64,000 nt of DNA from Agrobacterium tumefaciens (GCF_013318015.2 NZ_CP115841.1:1-64000), one strand, 5' to 3'; numbered from the stretch's first letter, positions 30,731 through 40,088 are shown. Notes: a model not told the origin generated them from the sequence alone. A program made the numbers and translations.

Positions 30731-30799
30731 TTCCCTGCGACAGGCATTTTTCGGCGACAGCCCCGAAATTCAACCGGAATACTCAAAAGGCCAGAAGAC

Positions 30800-31228
30800 G
30801 TGATAGACCTTTCGAAAACGCTGGAGGAACTTTGTGCCGAACGCGGCATGCGGATGACGGACCAGCGCCGTGTCATCGCCCGCGTGCTGCAGGAATCGGC
30901 AGACCATCCGGATGTCGAGGAGCTTTACCGCCGTTCCTCCGCCGTGGATCCGCGCATCTCGATTTCCACCGTTTACAGAACGGTGAAGCTGTTCGAGGAC
31001 GCCGGCATCATCGAGCGTCATGATTTTCGCGATGGCCGCTCGCGTTACGAGACCGTGCCTGAGGAACATCACGATCATCTGATCGATCTGAAGAATAGTG
31101 TGGTCATCGAGTTTCATTCACCCGAGATCGAGGCGCTTCAGGAAAAGATCGCCAGGGAACATGGCTTCAAGCTCGTTGATCACCGGCTCGAACTCTACGG
31201 TGTACCGTTGAAGCCCGGCGAACATTGA
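30800..31228 (+). CDS. Fur-family metalloregulator, probably Mur/manganese-type
   Basis: The 142-aa protein starts at GTG. It has a Fur winged helix (RMTDQRRVIARVLQESADHPDVEELYRRSSAVDPRISISTVYRTVKLFEDAGII) and the metal motif EEHHDHLIDLKNSVVIEF. In classical Fur this last motif reads HHDHLxCLxCG; here both cysteines are replaced (D-L-K-N), so the structural zinc CxxC site is missing. Loss of these cysteines is known in rhizobial Mur/Fur proteins that answer mainly to manganese. The family call is secure. The choice of Mur over iron-Fur is inference. Confidence 0.87.
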   Translation: MIDLSKTLEELCAERGMRMTDQRRVIARVLQESADHPDVEELYRRSSAVDPRISISTVYRTVKLFEDAGIIERHDFRDGRSRYETVPEEHHDHLIDLKNSVVIEFHSPEIEALQEKIAREHGFKLVDHRLELYGVPLKPGEH

Positions 31229-31258
31229 GACGCTGGTGAGCAAGCGCACGGTTCAATC

Positions 31259-32053
31259 ATGATGTGGCTTCGGACAGCCTATATTGCGGTCGTTCTCCTG
31301 ATCGTCACGCTTATATTGCTGCCGCTGCAACTGTTGGGCCTTGCCTTCGACTGGCGGCTTCGTCGCCGCATTCCACGCATCTGGCACCGCATCGCCTGCC
31401 ATGTCCTCGGCATTCGCGTGCATGTCCATGGGGATGTGGAGCGGGCAAAACCGCTGATGCTGGCGGTCAATCACGCCTCGTGGAAGGACATTCTCGTTCT
31501 CGGCAGTATTGCCGACGTGGTGTTCATCGCCAAGACGGAAGTGCGTGACTGGCCCGTCTTCGGCTGGCTCGCCCGTCTGCAGAAAAGCATCTTCGTCCAG
31601 CGCGAGCAGAAGCGCAGCACCGGTGCGCAGGTCGGCGAGATCGCCGCCCGCATGGCCGATGGCGAGATCGTCGTGTTGTTCCCGGAAGGCACTACCTCTG
31701 ACGGCAACCGCATGCTTGCCGTCAAATCCTCGCTGTTTGGCGCAGCCTCCACGGCTGCCGAGCAGGTTCCGGGCAAGCTCGTCTATGTGCAGCCGGTCGC
31801 AATCGCCTATACGCGGGTGCAGGGCATGGCCATGGGACGTTACCACCGGGTCATTGCGGCCTGGCCGGGCAGCATAACTCTGGTGCCGCATCTGCTCGGT
31901 ATCATCAGGGCAGGTGCCATCGACGTCGACGTTACATTCGGCGACAGCGTTCCGTTTCACAGCACAGATAACCGCAAGCGTCTGGCGACCGATATCGCCG
32001 CTTCTATCCGTTCCATGTTGGCTTTCAGCCTGCGTGGTGGCTGGCGGAAATAG
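31259..32053 (+). CDS. 1-acyl-glycerol-3-phosphate acyltransferase family (PlsC/OlsA-like)
   Basis: The 264-aa protein has an N-terminal membrane helix (about 6-28), the acyltransferase motif HASWKD (H72, D77; HX4D), and FPEGTTSDGNR at about 141-151. It could be PlsC, making phosphatidic acid, or OlsA, which O-acylates lyso-ornithine lipid. In Sinorhizobium the gene in the same setting (fur-like, this gene, miaB) is, as I recall, olsA. With olsB in the same window the OlsA reading is attractive, but sequence alone does not settle it. Confidence 0.85.
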   Translation: MMWLRTAYIAVVLLIVTLILLPLQLLGLAFDWRLRRRIPRIWHRIACHVLGIRVHVHGDVERAKPLMLAVNHASWKDILVLGSIADVVFIAKTEVRDWPVFGWLARLQKSIFVQREQKRSTGAQVGEIAARMADGEIVVLFPEGTTSDGNRMLAVKSSLFGAASTAAEQVPGKLVYVQPVAIAYTRVQGMAMGRYHRVIAAWPGSITLVPHLLGIIRAGAIDVDVTFGDSVPFHSTDNRKRLATDIAASIRSMLAFSLRGGWRK

Positions 32054-32117
32054 AGCATTCCAGCTTTTCCGGTATTTTTCTGTTTAATCCGGGCGTGAAA
32101 AACACTAGATAACCGCC

Positions 32118-33521
32118 ATGACCCAGGAAACGCTTGGCCTCGATGCCCCCGAAATGATTGCCCGCGAGGGCTCTAACAGCAGGAAGGTCTTCATCAAGAC
32201 CTATGGCTGTCAGATGAACGTCTACGATTCCGTCCGCATGAGCGATGCGCTGGCGAAGGACGGTTACGTTCAGACGGAGGATATGGGCGAGGCGGATCTA
32301 GTGCTTCTGAACACCTGTCACATCCGCGAAAAGGCCGCTGAAAAGGTCTATTCGGCGCTCGGCCGCCTGCGCGACATGAAAAAATCGCGCGAAGAACAGG
32401 GCCGGGAATTCGTGATCGGCGTTGCCGGATGCGTGGCGCAGGCGGAAGGCGAGGAAATCCTTCGCCGTGCGCCAGCCGTCGATGTCGTCATCGGCCCCCA
32501 GACCTATCATCGCCTGCCGGACGCCTTGAAGCGGGTGCGCGGCGGCGAGCGCGTCATCGAGACCGAATATGCCGTTGAGGACAAGTTCGAACATCTGCCG
32601 GTGGCCGAAAAGGCAACACTGCGTACGCGCGGCGTCACGGCATTTTTGACGGTGCAGGAAGGCTGCGACAAGTTCTGCACCTTCTGTGTGGTGCCCTATA
32701 CGCGTGGTTCGGAAGTTTCGCGTCCCGTGCGCCAGATCGTCGATGAGGCGATGAAACTGGTGGATGCCGGTGTGCGCGAAATCACGCTGCTCGGCCAGAA
32801 CGTCAATGCCTGGCAGGGCGAAGGCCCGAAGGGCGAAAAATGGGGACTTGCCGAGCTTCTTTACCGGCTGGCGGAAATTCCCGGTCTTGCACGCCTTCGC
32901 TATACCACCAGCCATCCGCGCGACATGGATGACCGCTTGATTGGCGCACATCGCGACCTGCGCATTCTGATGCCCTATCTGCATTTGCCTGTTCAGTCCG
33001 GGTCGGATCGCATTCTGAAGGCGATGAATCGTCGCCATACAGGTGAGGAATATATCCAGCTCATTGAAAAAATCCGGGCCGTCCGCCCTGATATCGCCAT
33101 GTCCGGGGATTTTATTGTTGGCTTCCCCGGCGAGACGGATCGTGATTTCGAAGACACGATGGCGATCATCGAACAGGTGAAATATGCGCAGGCCTTTTCA
33201 TTCAAATATTCCACACGCCCAGGAACGCCGGGCGCTGATCTGACGGATCAGGTTGCGGAAGAGGTGAAGGCCGAGCGGCTGGAACGATTGCAGGCGCTGC
33301 TCTTGCGGCAGCAGAAGGAATTTGCGGAATCACTGGTCGGAAAGACGATGGATGTGTTGCTGGAAAAGCCCGGCCGCATGCCTGAACAGTTGATAGGTCG
33401 CTCTCCCTGGCTGCAATCTGTGAATCTTGATGCAAAGACTTTGAAAATCGGTGACATTGTTAATGTACGAATCACCGCAACGGGTCCAAACAGCTTGTTT
33501 GCCGAGGTGGCAGAGAGTTAG
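32118..33521 (+). CDS. miaB: tRNA-2-methylthio-N6-dimethylallyladenosine synthase MiaB
   Basis: MiaB adds a methylthio group to i6A37 of tRNA. The 467-aa protein has the N-terminal cluster cysteines C31 (KTYGCQMN), C67 ([10 protein letters not shown]) and C105 (GVAGCVAQ). The radical-SAM triad is C183-C187-C190 ([10 protein letters not shown]), and a C-terminal TRAM domain (about 400-465) follows. All residues are intact. It is 64 bases after the acyltransferase gene and 40 bases before phoH. Confidence 0.97.
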   Translation: MTQETLGLDAPEMIAREGSNSRKVFIKTYGCQMNVYDSVRMSDALAKDGYVQTEDMGEADLVLLNTCHIREKAAEKVYSALGRLRDMKKSREEQGREFVIGVAGCVAQAEGEEILRRAPAVDVVIGPQTYHRLPDALKRVRGGERVIETEYAVEDKFEHLPVAEKATLRTRGVTAFLTVQEGCDKFCTFCVVPYTRGSEVSRPVRQIVDEAMKLVDAGVREITLLGQNVNAWQGEGPKGEKWGLAELLYRLAEIPGLARLRYTTSHPRDMDDRLIGAHRDLRILMPYLHLPVQSGSDRILKAMNRRHTGEEYIQLIEKIRAVRPDIAMSGDFIVGFPGETDRDFEDTMAIIEQVKYAQAFSFKYSTRPGTPGADLTDQVAEEVKAERLERLQALLLRQQKEFAESLVGKTMDVLLEKPGRMPEQLIGRSPWLQSVNLDAKTLKIGDIVNVRITATGPNSLFAEVAES

Positions 33522-33561
33522 AGTGAGGAGCCGACACTGATTGGGACAGGAGCCTGACCGC

Positions 33562-34617
33562 TTGAACGCACATGAATTGGTATCACCTTCATCGCGCCAG
33601 CCACGCCAAGCCGCGACCGACGCCAATCACTTCGTCCTCACGTTCGAGAATAACAGGATAGCGGGAGAGCTATTCGGTCAGTTCGATCAGAACCTCAAAT
33701 TGCTGGAACAACGCCTCAACATCGATGCGCGCCCGCGCGGCAATTCCGTTGCCATCACCGGCGATGTCGTTGCCACCAATCAGGCTCGCCGGGCGCTGGA
33801 TTTCCTTTACGAGCGTCTGCTCAAGGGCGGAACCGCCGAGGTTTCCGACGTGGAAGGCGCGATCCGCATGGCCATGGCGGCAGATGACCAGCTGACCTTG
33901 CCGACGATGGAGCGCAAGGCGAAGATCTCCATGGCGCAGATTTCCACGCGCAAGAAGACCGTCGCTGCCCGAACGCCCACCCAGGATGTCTACATGCGGG
34001 CGCTGGAGCAGTCCGAACTGGTTTTCGGCGTCGGCCCCGCCGGCACCGGCAAGACCTATCTTGCCGTGGCGCATGCAGCGCAACTTCTGGAGCGTGGTGC
34101 GGTCGACCGCATCATCCTCTCGCGTCCCGCAGTAGAAGCGGGCGAACGCCTTGGCTTCCTGCCGGGCGACATGAAGGAGAAGGTCGATCCTTATCTGCGC
34201 CCGCTTTACGACGCGCTTTACGACATGATGCCGGGTGACAAGGTGGAGCGCGCCATTCAGGCGGGCGTCATCGAAATTGCGCCGCTGGCCTTTATGCGCG
34301 GACGCACGCTTGCCAACGCCGCCGTCATTCTGGACGAAGCCCAGAACACCACGACCATGCAGATGAAAATGTTCCTTACCCGTCTTGGTGAGAAAGGCCG
34401 CATGATCGTGACCGGCGACCCAAGCCAGGTGGACCTTCCGCGCGGCGTGAAGTCGGGTCTTGTCGAGGCCCTGCAAATCCTCACCGATGTGGAAGGTGTA
34501 TCCGTCGTGCGCTTCAAGGATGTGGACGTCGTGCGCCATCCGATGGTGGCGCGCATCGTGCGGGCGTACGAATCCCACACGGCGGTGCCGGATGAAAGCC
34601 TCGTGAAGGGCAACTGA
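33562..34617 (+). CDS. phoH: PhoH-family ATPase
   Basis: The 351-aa protein has Walker A GPAGTGKT at about 158-165, Walker B AAVILDEAQNT, and the family motif MIVTGDPSQVDLP. An N-terminal region with KH-like character precedes it. PhoH proteins are P-loop NTPases linked to RNA metabolism and are usually encoded beside ybeY, as here. The start is a TTG: 33562 has CAGGAG 9 bases upstream and gives LNAHELVSPS, while TTG 33541 adds seven residues. Confidence 0.92.
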   Translation: MNAHELVSPSSRQPRQAATDANHFVLTFENNRIAGELFGQFDQNLKLLEQRLNIDARPRGNSVAITGDVVATNQARRALDFLYERLLKGGTAEVSDVEGAIRMAMAADDQLTLPTMERKAKISMAQISTRKKTVAARTPTQDVYMRALEQSELVFGVGPAGTGKTYLAVAHAAQLLERGAVDRIILSRPAVEAGERLGFLPGDMKEKVDPYLRPLYDALYDMMPGDKVERAIQAGVIEIAPLAFMRGRTLANAAVILDEAQNTTTMQMKMFLTRLGEKGRMIVTGDPSQVDLPRGVKSGLVEALQILTDVEGVSVVRFKDVDVVRHPMVARIVRAYESHTAVPDESLVKGN

Positions 34618-34626
34618 CGCAAGACA

Positions 34627-35133
34627 ATGACAGCTCTGGATATTCAAATCAGCGTCGAGGCCGAAGGCTGGTCCTCGGAAGAGGACCTTCTTGCATTCGC
34701 CACCAAGGTGCTGGATGCAGCGGTTGATTTTTTGAAGCGGGAAGAGAACCAACCCTTCCCGAAAATGCCGGTGGAACTGTCGCTGGTCTTTACCGACGAT
34801 GAAAATATCCGGGAAATCAATGCTGAATGGCGCGACAAGGACAAGGCAACCAATGTCTTGTCTTTCCCCGCTTTTCCGCTGGAACCGGGCGGCATGCCTG
34901 GCCCGATGCTGGGCGATATCGTCATCGCGCGCGAGACGGTTGAACGCGAGGCTCTTGAACTTGAGAAGAGTTTCGAGGATCATCTGACCCATCTTCTTGT
35001 TCATGGGTTCCTGCACCTGTTCGGTTATGACCACATGGATGAGGAGGAGGCGGAAGAAATGGAGTCGCTTGAGACTCGCATTTTGGCGGTGCTTGGCCTA
35101 TCTGATCCTTACGCGGGACAGGAACCGCTTTGA
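34627..35133 (+). CDS. ybeY: Endoribonuclease YbeY (rRNA maturation)
   Basis: YbeY is a zinc endoribonuclease needed for 16S rRNA 3'-end maturation and ribosome quality control. The 168-aa protein carries the metal motif H126-G-F-L-H130-LFGYD-H136. It also has the conserved segment INAEWRDKDKATNVLSFP. It lies 9 bases after phoH, the usual order. Confidence 0.95.
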   Translation: MTALDIQISVEAEGWSSEEDLLAFATKVLDAAVDFLKREENQPFPKMPVELSLVFTDDENIREINAEWRDKDKATNVLSFPAFPLEPGGMPGPMLGDIVIARETVEREALELEKSFEDHLTHLLVHGFLHLFGYDHMDEEEAEEMESLETRILAVLGLSDPYAGQEPL

Positions 35134-35148
35134 ATATTGTCTGGAGCC

Positions 35149-36294
35149 ATGAACGAACATTCTGCACGACCTGCCAATGAGGGCAGAGAAAACGGCGAGC
35201 AGTCCTCCTCGGAGGAGGGCAGTAGTCATTTACGGAACGACTCCAATGCAAAGCCGAGATCGACGATCTGGTCGCGCATTGGACGGTTGCTGAAGCCGTC
35301 ACAGGGCGAGCGCCTGCGCGAGGATTTGACCGACGCGCTGATGGACGACACCGAAATCGGTGCCGCCTTTTCGCCCGAAGAGCGGGCGATGCTGAACAAT
35401 ATCCTGCGTTTCCGGGAGGTTCGGGTCGAAGATATCATGATCCCACGCGTGGATATCGACGGTCTCGACCAGAATATGACCATCGGCGAAGCTCTGATCC
35501 TCTTTGAGGAAACCGGGCGCTCCCGCATGCCGGTCTACGATGAGACGCTGGATAATCCGAAGGGCATGATCCACATTCGCGATCTGCTGGCCTATGTCGC
35601 CAAGCAGGCGCGCAACAAGCGCCGGGTGGGATCGCGTGGCGTTGCCTATGGCGAGGCGAAGGCTCCGCGCTCGCCGCGACCGAATTTTGACCTGGCACGG
35701 GTGGATCTGGAACAGACGGTCGCCGATGCCGGGCTGGTGCGTAAAATTCTTTTTGCACCCCCCTCCATGCTGGCCTCCGATCTTTTGAAGACCATGCAGG
35801 CACAGAGAACACAGCTTGCCCTGGTGATCGACGAATATGGTGGCACGGACGGTCTCGTCAGCCATGAGGACATCGTCGAGATGGTGGTGGGTGACATTGA
35901 TGACGAGCACGACAAGGACGAGACGATGTTTTCGCGTCTGTCCGCCGACGTGCTGGTGGCGGATGCCCGCGCCGAACTTACTGAACTTGCCGAGGCAATC
36001 GGACCGGAATTCGATGTCCGCGAACATCTTGAAGAAATCGATACGCTCGGCGGCCTGATATTCTTCGCACTCGGCCGCATTCCGGCCAAGGGTGAAGTGG
36101 TCAGGGCCGTACCTGGTTTCGAGTTCCAGATCCTCGATGCGGATACAAGGCGTATCAAGGGTGTCCGTATCGTCCGCGATCATGGCTCGGAAGGGCAGGA
36201 TGACCGCGCGCCGGGCGATGCCGATGCCGATGAGGTTATTCCGCTGCCCGCGCCGGATGTTCGCCTCATCACCCACCAGCAAAACGCTGACTGA
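35149..36294 (+). CDS. CBS-domain protein, TlyC/CorC family
   Basis: The 381-aa soluble-type protein has a disordered N-terminus, two CBS domains (about 75-135 and 175-230, including EDIMIPRVDIDGLD and LVIDEYGGTDGLVSHEDIVE) and a C-terminal CorC_HlyC domain (about 255-345). It lacks the DUF21 membrane region, so it matches the short CorC/TlyC form rather than a full transporter. The ybeY-tlyC(corC)-lnt order is widely conserved and links it to envelope function, but the activity is unclear. ATG 35149 with TGGAG just upstream is preferred to TTG 35137. Confidence 0.87.
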   Translation: MNEHSARPANEGRENGEQSSSEEGSSHLRNDSNAKPRSTIWSRIGRLLKPSQGERLREDLTDALMDDTEIGAAFSPEERAMLNNILRFREVRVEDIMIPRVDIDGLDQNMTIGEALILFEETGRSRMPVYDETLDNPKGMIHIRDLLAYVAKQARNKRRVGSRGVAYGEAKAPRSPRPNFDLARVDLEQTVADAGLVRKILFAPPSMLASDLLKTMQAQRTQLALVIDEYGGTDGLVSHEDIVEMVVGDIDDEHDKDETMFSRLSADVLVADARAELTELAEAIGPEFDVREHLEEIDTLGGLIFFALGRIPAKGEVVRAVPGFEFQILDADTRRIKGVRIVRDHGSEGQDDRAPGDADADEVIPLPAPDVRLITHQQNAD

Positions 36295-36298
36295 GGTG

Positions 36299-36322
36299 GG
36301 CGACGGGATGCTCCCCGTCGCC
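36299..36322 (+). terminator. Strong hairpin between the CBS-domain gene and lnt
   Basis: GGCGACGGG (36299-36307) pairs perfectly with CCCGTCGCC (36314-36322) around a 6-base loop, 4 bases after the upstream stop. No T-run follows, so it may be an RNA-processing or stability element rather than a full terminator. The remaining ~170 bases before lnt show no gene. Confidence 0.5.
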
Positions 36323-36493
36323 TCCGCTCCTTGAACGCGTCATCAAGAGTCCAAAAGGACGCACGGTGCTCCGGCGATCATCCCTTCTGTGGACTGCGAA
36401 TCTTTTTTCCTTTACGTCGAGTCTAAAGGGAAATTCCTTTGCGCGGCCATGCCGGGGTTGGGCTTTTCCGGGTGGGCATTAAACGGAGATGGC

Positions 36494-38083
36494 ATGGAGC
36501 GTCTTGCAGGCAGGGTAATGCTGGCCGGCGGCAAAAGCCGCGCAGTGATGGCGATTGCCGCAGGCGCGGTTGGAGCGCTGGCCTTGCCTCCGGTTGGCTT
36601 TTTCGCGGCGCTTTTTTTGTCTTTCACCCTGCTTGTCTGGTTGGTCGATGGCTGCACCGGCAAGCCGGGCGGCGGCATCTTCAGCCGTATCATGCCCGCT
36701 TTCGGCATCGGTTGGTGTTTCGGTCTTGGTTATTTCGTGGCGGGCCTGTGGTGGCTGGGTAATGCGCTCCTGTTGGAAGCTGACGAGTTCGCCTGGGCGC
36801 TACCGCTCGCCATCCTCGGCCTTCCGGCTGTTCTCGCCGTGTTTTACGGTTTTGCGGTCGCAGCCGCCAATATCGTCTGGTCGGACGGTCTCGGCCGTAT
36901 CGCCGCACTTGCGTCCGCATTCGGCCTTTTGGAATGGCTCCGCAGCTTCATAGCAACTGGCTTTCCCTGGAACGCTATCGGTTATGGCATCATGCCTGTG
37001 CCGATCATGATGCAGTCGGCGCATCTGCTTGGTCTTTTTGGTGTCACCACGCTTGCCGTCTTCATCTTCGCCTCGCCTGCCTTGATCGGCACGAAAAAAG
37101 GCATGTGGCCGGGTCTCATTGCGGCGAGCCTGCTGCTGGCTGGCCATTTTGGTTATGGCTTTTACCGCCTTCAGACACCGTTGGAGACACCTGCGGACGC
37201 GCTGACCGTGAGGATCGTGCAGCCGTCGATCGACCAGTCCCGCAAGATGCTGAATGCAGACAGGGCCGAGATTTTCAGCGAGCATCTGCGCTTGACGGGC
37301 CTGCCGCCCGGCGAAGGAAAAAAACGCCCAGATATCATCGTTTGGCCGGAGACCTCCGTGCCTTTCATCCTGACGCAAAACCCGGACGCTCTGGCGGAAA
37401 TCGCCAAGACGCTTGAAGACGGGCAGGTCCTGTTTACCGGTGCGGTCAGAATGGAAGATGCCGGTGCCGGCCGGCCTCCGCGTTACTACAATTCGGTCTA
37501 TGCGATTGACAGTCAGGGCGAGATCATCGGCGCGACCGACAAGGTCCATCTGACACCCTTTGGAGAATATGTCCCTTTCGAAGATATTCTACGGGGATTC
37601 GGCATCAATAATGTCATCAGCCTGCCGGGCGGCTTTTCAGCCGCGTCTTCGCGCACGCCTTTGACGCTTCCTTCCGGTAAAACCCTCTATCCCCTGATCT
37701 GCTACGAGATCATTTTTCCCGAAGAGATGACCCCTGGTCTGGCGGGCGCCGCAGCGATCCTGAACGTCACGAATGATGGCTGGTTCGGCGATACACCCGG
37801 CCCTTATCAGCATTTTCTGCAGGCAAGAGTACGGGCCGTTGAAACGGGAGTGCCGGTGATTCGCGGCGCTAATACCGGAATTTCCGCCGTTATAGATCCC
37901 TATGGTCGTATTATTGCCGGGTTGGATTACGGCCGGGTCGGAATTGTTGACGCCACCTTGAGTGGTGGGTCAAATGACGCTGTTACTTACGACATACATC
38001 GGACGTATTTCTGGTTGATTTTTTCTATCATGCTGACCGTTTCGGTATTTTCTGCCTGGCGTTTTGCCCGGCGCCAGAATTGA
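36494..38083 (+). CDS. lnt: Apolipoprotein N-acyltransferase Lnt
   Basis: Lnt adds the third acyl chain to lipoproteins after Lgt and LspA. The 529-aa protein has about six membrane helices before a nitrilase-type periplasmic domain. The catalytic triad E286 (WPETSVPF), K350 (DKVHLTPFGEYVPF) and C403 (PLICYEIIFPE) is complete. A terminal helix follows (YFWLIFSIMLTVSVFSAW). ATG 36494, with ACGGAGAT upstream, gives the family start; the frame is open 35 codons earlier without similarity. Confidence 0.95.
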   Translation: MERLAGRVMLAGGKSRAVMAIAAGAVGALALPPVGFFAALFLSFTLLVWLVDGCTGKPGGGIFSRIMPAFGIGWCFGLGYFVAGLWWLGNALLLEADEFAWALPLAILGLPAVLAVFYGFAVAAANIVWSDGLGRIAALASAFGLLEWLRSFIATGFPWNAIGYGIMPVPIMMQSAHLLGLFGVTTLAVFIFASPALIGTKKGMWPGLIAASLLLAGHFGYGFYRLQTPLETPADALTVRIVQPSIDQSRKMLNADRAEIFSEHLRLTGLPPGEGKKRPDIIVWPETSVPFILTQNPDALAEIAKTLEDGQVLFTGAVRMEDAGAGRPPRYYNSVYAIDSQGEIIGATDKVHLTPFGEYVPFEDILRGFGINNVISLPGGFSAASSRTPLTLPSGKTLYPLICYEIIFPEEMTPGLAGAAAILNVTNDGWFGDTPGPYQHFLQARVRAVETGVPVIRGANTGISAVIDPYGRIIAGLDYGRVGIVDATLSGGSNDAVTYDIHRTYFWLIFSIMLTVSVFSAWRFARRQN

Positions 38084-38214
38084 CCGGGAACCCCTACAAT
38101 TGCATAGTGAATACGTCAGTCGTAAAACAAGTTTAGACGCTGTCGAAATACCAGCTCATTTCTTCGAATAAGCAATGAAACGAGATATCAACCCTTTCCG
38201 AGTGTCAGGACCGC

Positions 38215-38637
38215 ATGATGACCGAAAATAAGAAAAAGCCTAACCCCATCGACATTCATGTCGGAAGCCGAATTCGTCTTCGCAGAACCATGCTGGGCAT
38301 GAGCCAGGAAAAGCTGGGTGAAAGCCTCGGAATTACCTTTCAGCAAATTCAGAAGTATGAAAAGGGCACGAACCGCGTGGGCGCCAGCCGCCTGCAGAAT
38401 ATCTCCGCGATTCTGAATGTGCCGGTTTCCTTCTTCTTCGAGGACGCGCCGGGTGATCAGGCCGTCGGCACGACGGGCATGGCAGAAGCATCGAGTTCCA
38501 ATTACGTGGTGGATTTCCTGTCGTCTGCCGAAGGCTTGCAACTGAACCGCGCTTTCGTGAAGATCGCCGACCCGAAGGTTCGCCGCCGCCTCGTTGATCT
38601 CGTGAAGTCGCTCGCCGCCGAAGGGGATGCTGAGTAG
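38215..38637 (+). CDS. Cro/CI-type HTH regulator, PraR/PhrR-like
   Basis: The 140-aa protein has a Cro/CI helix-turn-helix at about 15-70 (VGSRIRLRRTMLGMSQEKLGESLGITFQQIQKYEKGTNRVGASRLQNISAILNVPVSFFFED) and a short C-terminal dimer/helical region ending RRRLVDLVKSLAAEGDAE. It resembles rhizobial PraR/PhrR regulators, which control quorum-sensing, attachment and acid-stress genes. As I recall, these are often beside metK, as here. An ATG pair at 38215/38218 follows CAGGA. Confidence 0.83.
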   Translation: MMTENKKKPNPIDIHVGSRIRLRRTMLGMSQEKLGESLGITFQQIQKYEKGTNRVGASRLQNISAILNVPVSFFFEDAPGDQAVGTTGMAEASSSNYVVDFLSSAEGLQLNRAFVKIADPKVRRRLVDLVKSLAAEGDAE

Positions 38638-38710
38638 CACTCGCAGGCGACTGCTTTATTTTCCAGCGTACGGCGCTGGACACTCAACGGTCCGCAAGGG
38701 CCGTTTTTTT
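38636..38710 (+). terminator. Three tandem stem-loops ending in an intrinsic terminator
   Basis: Stem 1 pairs AGCACTCGC (38636-38644) with GCGACTGCT (38647-38655), one mismatch, then TTATTTT. Stem 2 pairs CCAGCG (38663-38668) with CGCTGG (38674-38679). Stem 3 pairs ACGGTCC (38687-38693) with GGGCCGT (38698-38704) over a GCAA loop, followed by seven T residues. Only stem 3 is a canonical terminator. Confidence 0.75.
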
Positions 38711-38733
38711 GTGCCCAATTAGAAAGGAATTCT

Positions 38734-38755
38734 CACATAAAGATATATTTATGTG
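38734..38755. promoter_or_regulatory. AT-rich palindromic operator upstream of metK
   Basis: CACATAAA (38734-38741) and TTTATGTG (38748-38755) are perfect inverted arms around GATATA, itself nearly palindromic, so 20 of 22 positions are symmetric. It is 71 bases before the metK ATG. I recall a similar ATAAAG-type motif for SahR, the ArsR-family S-adenosylhomocysteine sensor that controls methionine-cycle genes in Rhizobiales. That link is inference. Confidence 0.6.
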
Positions 38756-38825
38756 GTTGTGTCCTTGTCTTTCATGGCCGAAATGACTAACAAACTCGAA
38801 GACCGTTCTTTGAGGGGAATCCCGC

Positions 38826-40088
38826 ATGCGTGCCAATTACCTGTTCACCAGCGAGTCCGTGGCCGAAGGTCATCCGGACAAGGTTTGTGATCGTATTTCC
38901 GATGAAATCGTGGATCTCATCTATCGTGAGGCATCCAAGACGGGTGTCGACCCCTGGACCGTGCGCATCGCATGCGAAACGCTTGCGACGACGAACCGTG
39001 TCATTATCGCCGGTGAGGTTCGGGTTCCCGATACCCTGCTGAAAAAGGACAAGGACGGCAAGGTTCTCAAGGATGCTGCCGGCCACCCGGTCATCAATCC
39101 CTCGAAGTTCAAGTCGGCTGCCCGCAAGGCGATCCGCGACATCGGCTATGAGCAGGATGGTTTCCACTGGAAGACGGCGAAGATCGACGTTCTCCTGCAT
39201 CCGCAGTCGGCGGATATCGCGCAGGGCGTGGACAACGCCTCCGACAAGCAGGGCGACGAGGGTGCTGGCGACCAGGGCATCATGTTCGGTTACGCCTGCA
39301 AGGAAACGCCGGACCTGATGCCGGCTCCGATCTATTATTCCCACCGTATTCTGCAGCTGCTCGCGACCGCCCGTAAAAGCGGCGAAGGCGAAGCTGCGAA
39401 ACTCGGTCCCGACGCCAAGAGCCAGGTGACGGTTCGTTACGTCGACGGCAAGGCTTCGGAAGCCGTATCCATCGTTTTGTCCACGCAGCATCTCGATGCC
39501 AGCTGGGATTCGAAGAAGGTTCGCGAAGTTGTCGAACCTTATATCCGCGAAGCGCTGGGTGACCTGAAGATCGCCGATGATTGCCAGTGGTATATCAACC
39601 CGACGGGCAAATTCGTCATCGGTGGTCCCGATGGCGATGCGGGTCTGACCGGCCGCAAAATCATCGTGGACACCTATGGCGGTGCTGCCCCCCATGGCGG
39701 CGGTGCATTCTCCGGCAAGGACACGACCAAGGTCGACCGTTCCGCGGCCTATGCTGCCCGCTATCTGGCCAAGAACGTGGTGGCTGCCGGTCTGGCCGAG
39801 CGCTGCACCATTCAGATTTCCTACGCGATCGGCATCGCCCAGCCTCTGTCGATTTATGTCGATCTGCACGGTACCGGCAAGGTCAGCGAAGATCAGGTCG
39901 AAGGCGCCATCCGCAAGGTCATGGATCTGTCGCCGTCGGGCATTCGCCGTCATCTCGATCTCAACAAGCCGATCTATGCCAAAACATCTTCCTACGGCCA
40001 TTTCGGTCGCAAGGCGGGCCGTGACGGTTCCTTCTCCTGGGAGAAGCTCGATCTGGTGAAGCCGCTCAAGGAAGCTTTGAGCGCTTGA
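38826..40088 (+). CDS. metK: S-adenosylmethionine synthetase
   Basis: MetK makes S-adenosylmethionine from ATP and methionine. The 420-aa protein has the ATP motif [16 protein letters not shown] near residue 15, [12 protein letters not shown] and the P-loop-like [19 protein letters not shown]. It is longer than the ~384-aa enteric enzyme, as is usual in Rhizobiales. GAGGGGAATCCC precedes the ATG. The product feeds the many SAM-dependent enzymes of the window (MiaB, TrmB, the RNA methyltransferases). I saw no SAM-II-like riboswitch in the leader. Confidence 0.97.
   Translation: MRANYLFTSESVAEGHPDKVCDRISDEIVDLIYREASKTGVDPWTVRIACETLATTNRVIIAGEVRVPDTLLKKDKDGKVLKDAAGHPVINPSKFKSAARKAIRDIGYEQDGFHWKTAKIDVLLHPQSADIAQGVDNASDKQGDEGAGDQGIMFGYACKETPDLMPAPIYYSHRILQLLATARKSGEGEAAKLGPDAKSQVTVRYVDGKASEAVSIVLSTQHLDASWDSKKVREVVEPYIREALGDLKIADDCQWYINPTGKFVIGGPDGDAGLTGRKIIVDTYGGAAPHGGGAFSGKDTTKVDRSAAYAARYLAKNVVAAGLAERCTIQISYAIGIAQPLSIYVDLHGTGKVSEDQVEGAIRKVMDLSPSGIRRHLDLNKPIYAKTSSYGHFGRKAGRDGSFSWEKLDLVKPLKEALSA

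Noticed and set aside
32052..32080. GAGCATTCCAGC...TTTTCCGG after the acyltransferase gene as a copy of the metK palindromic repeat
   Set aside because: Only a few bases agree and the inner arms are missing.
38636..38656. Possible CIRCE-like element (TAGCACTC followed by TGCT)
   Set aside because: The right arm does not read GAGTGCTAA; the symmetry is better explained by the hairpin after the regulator gene.
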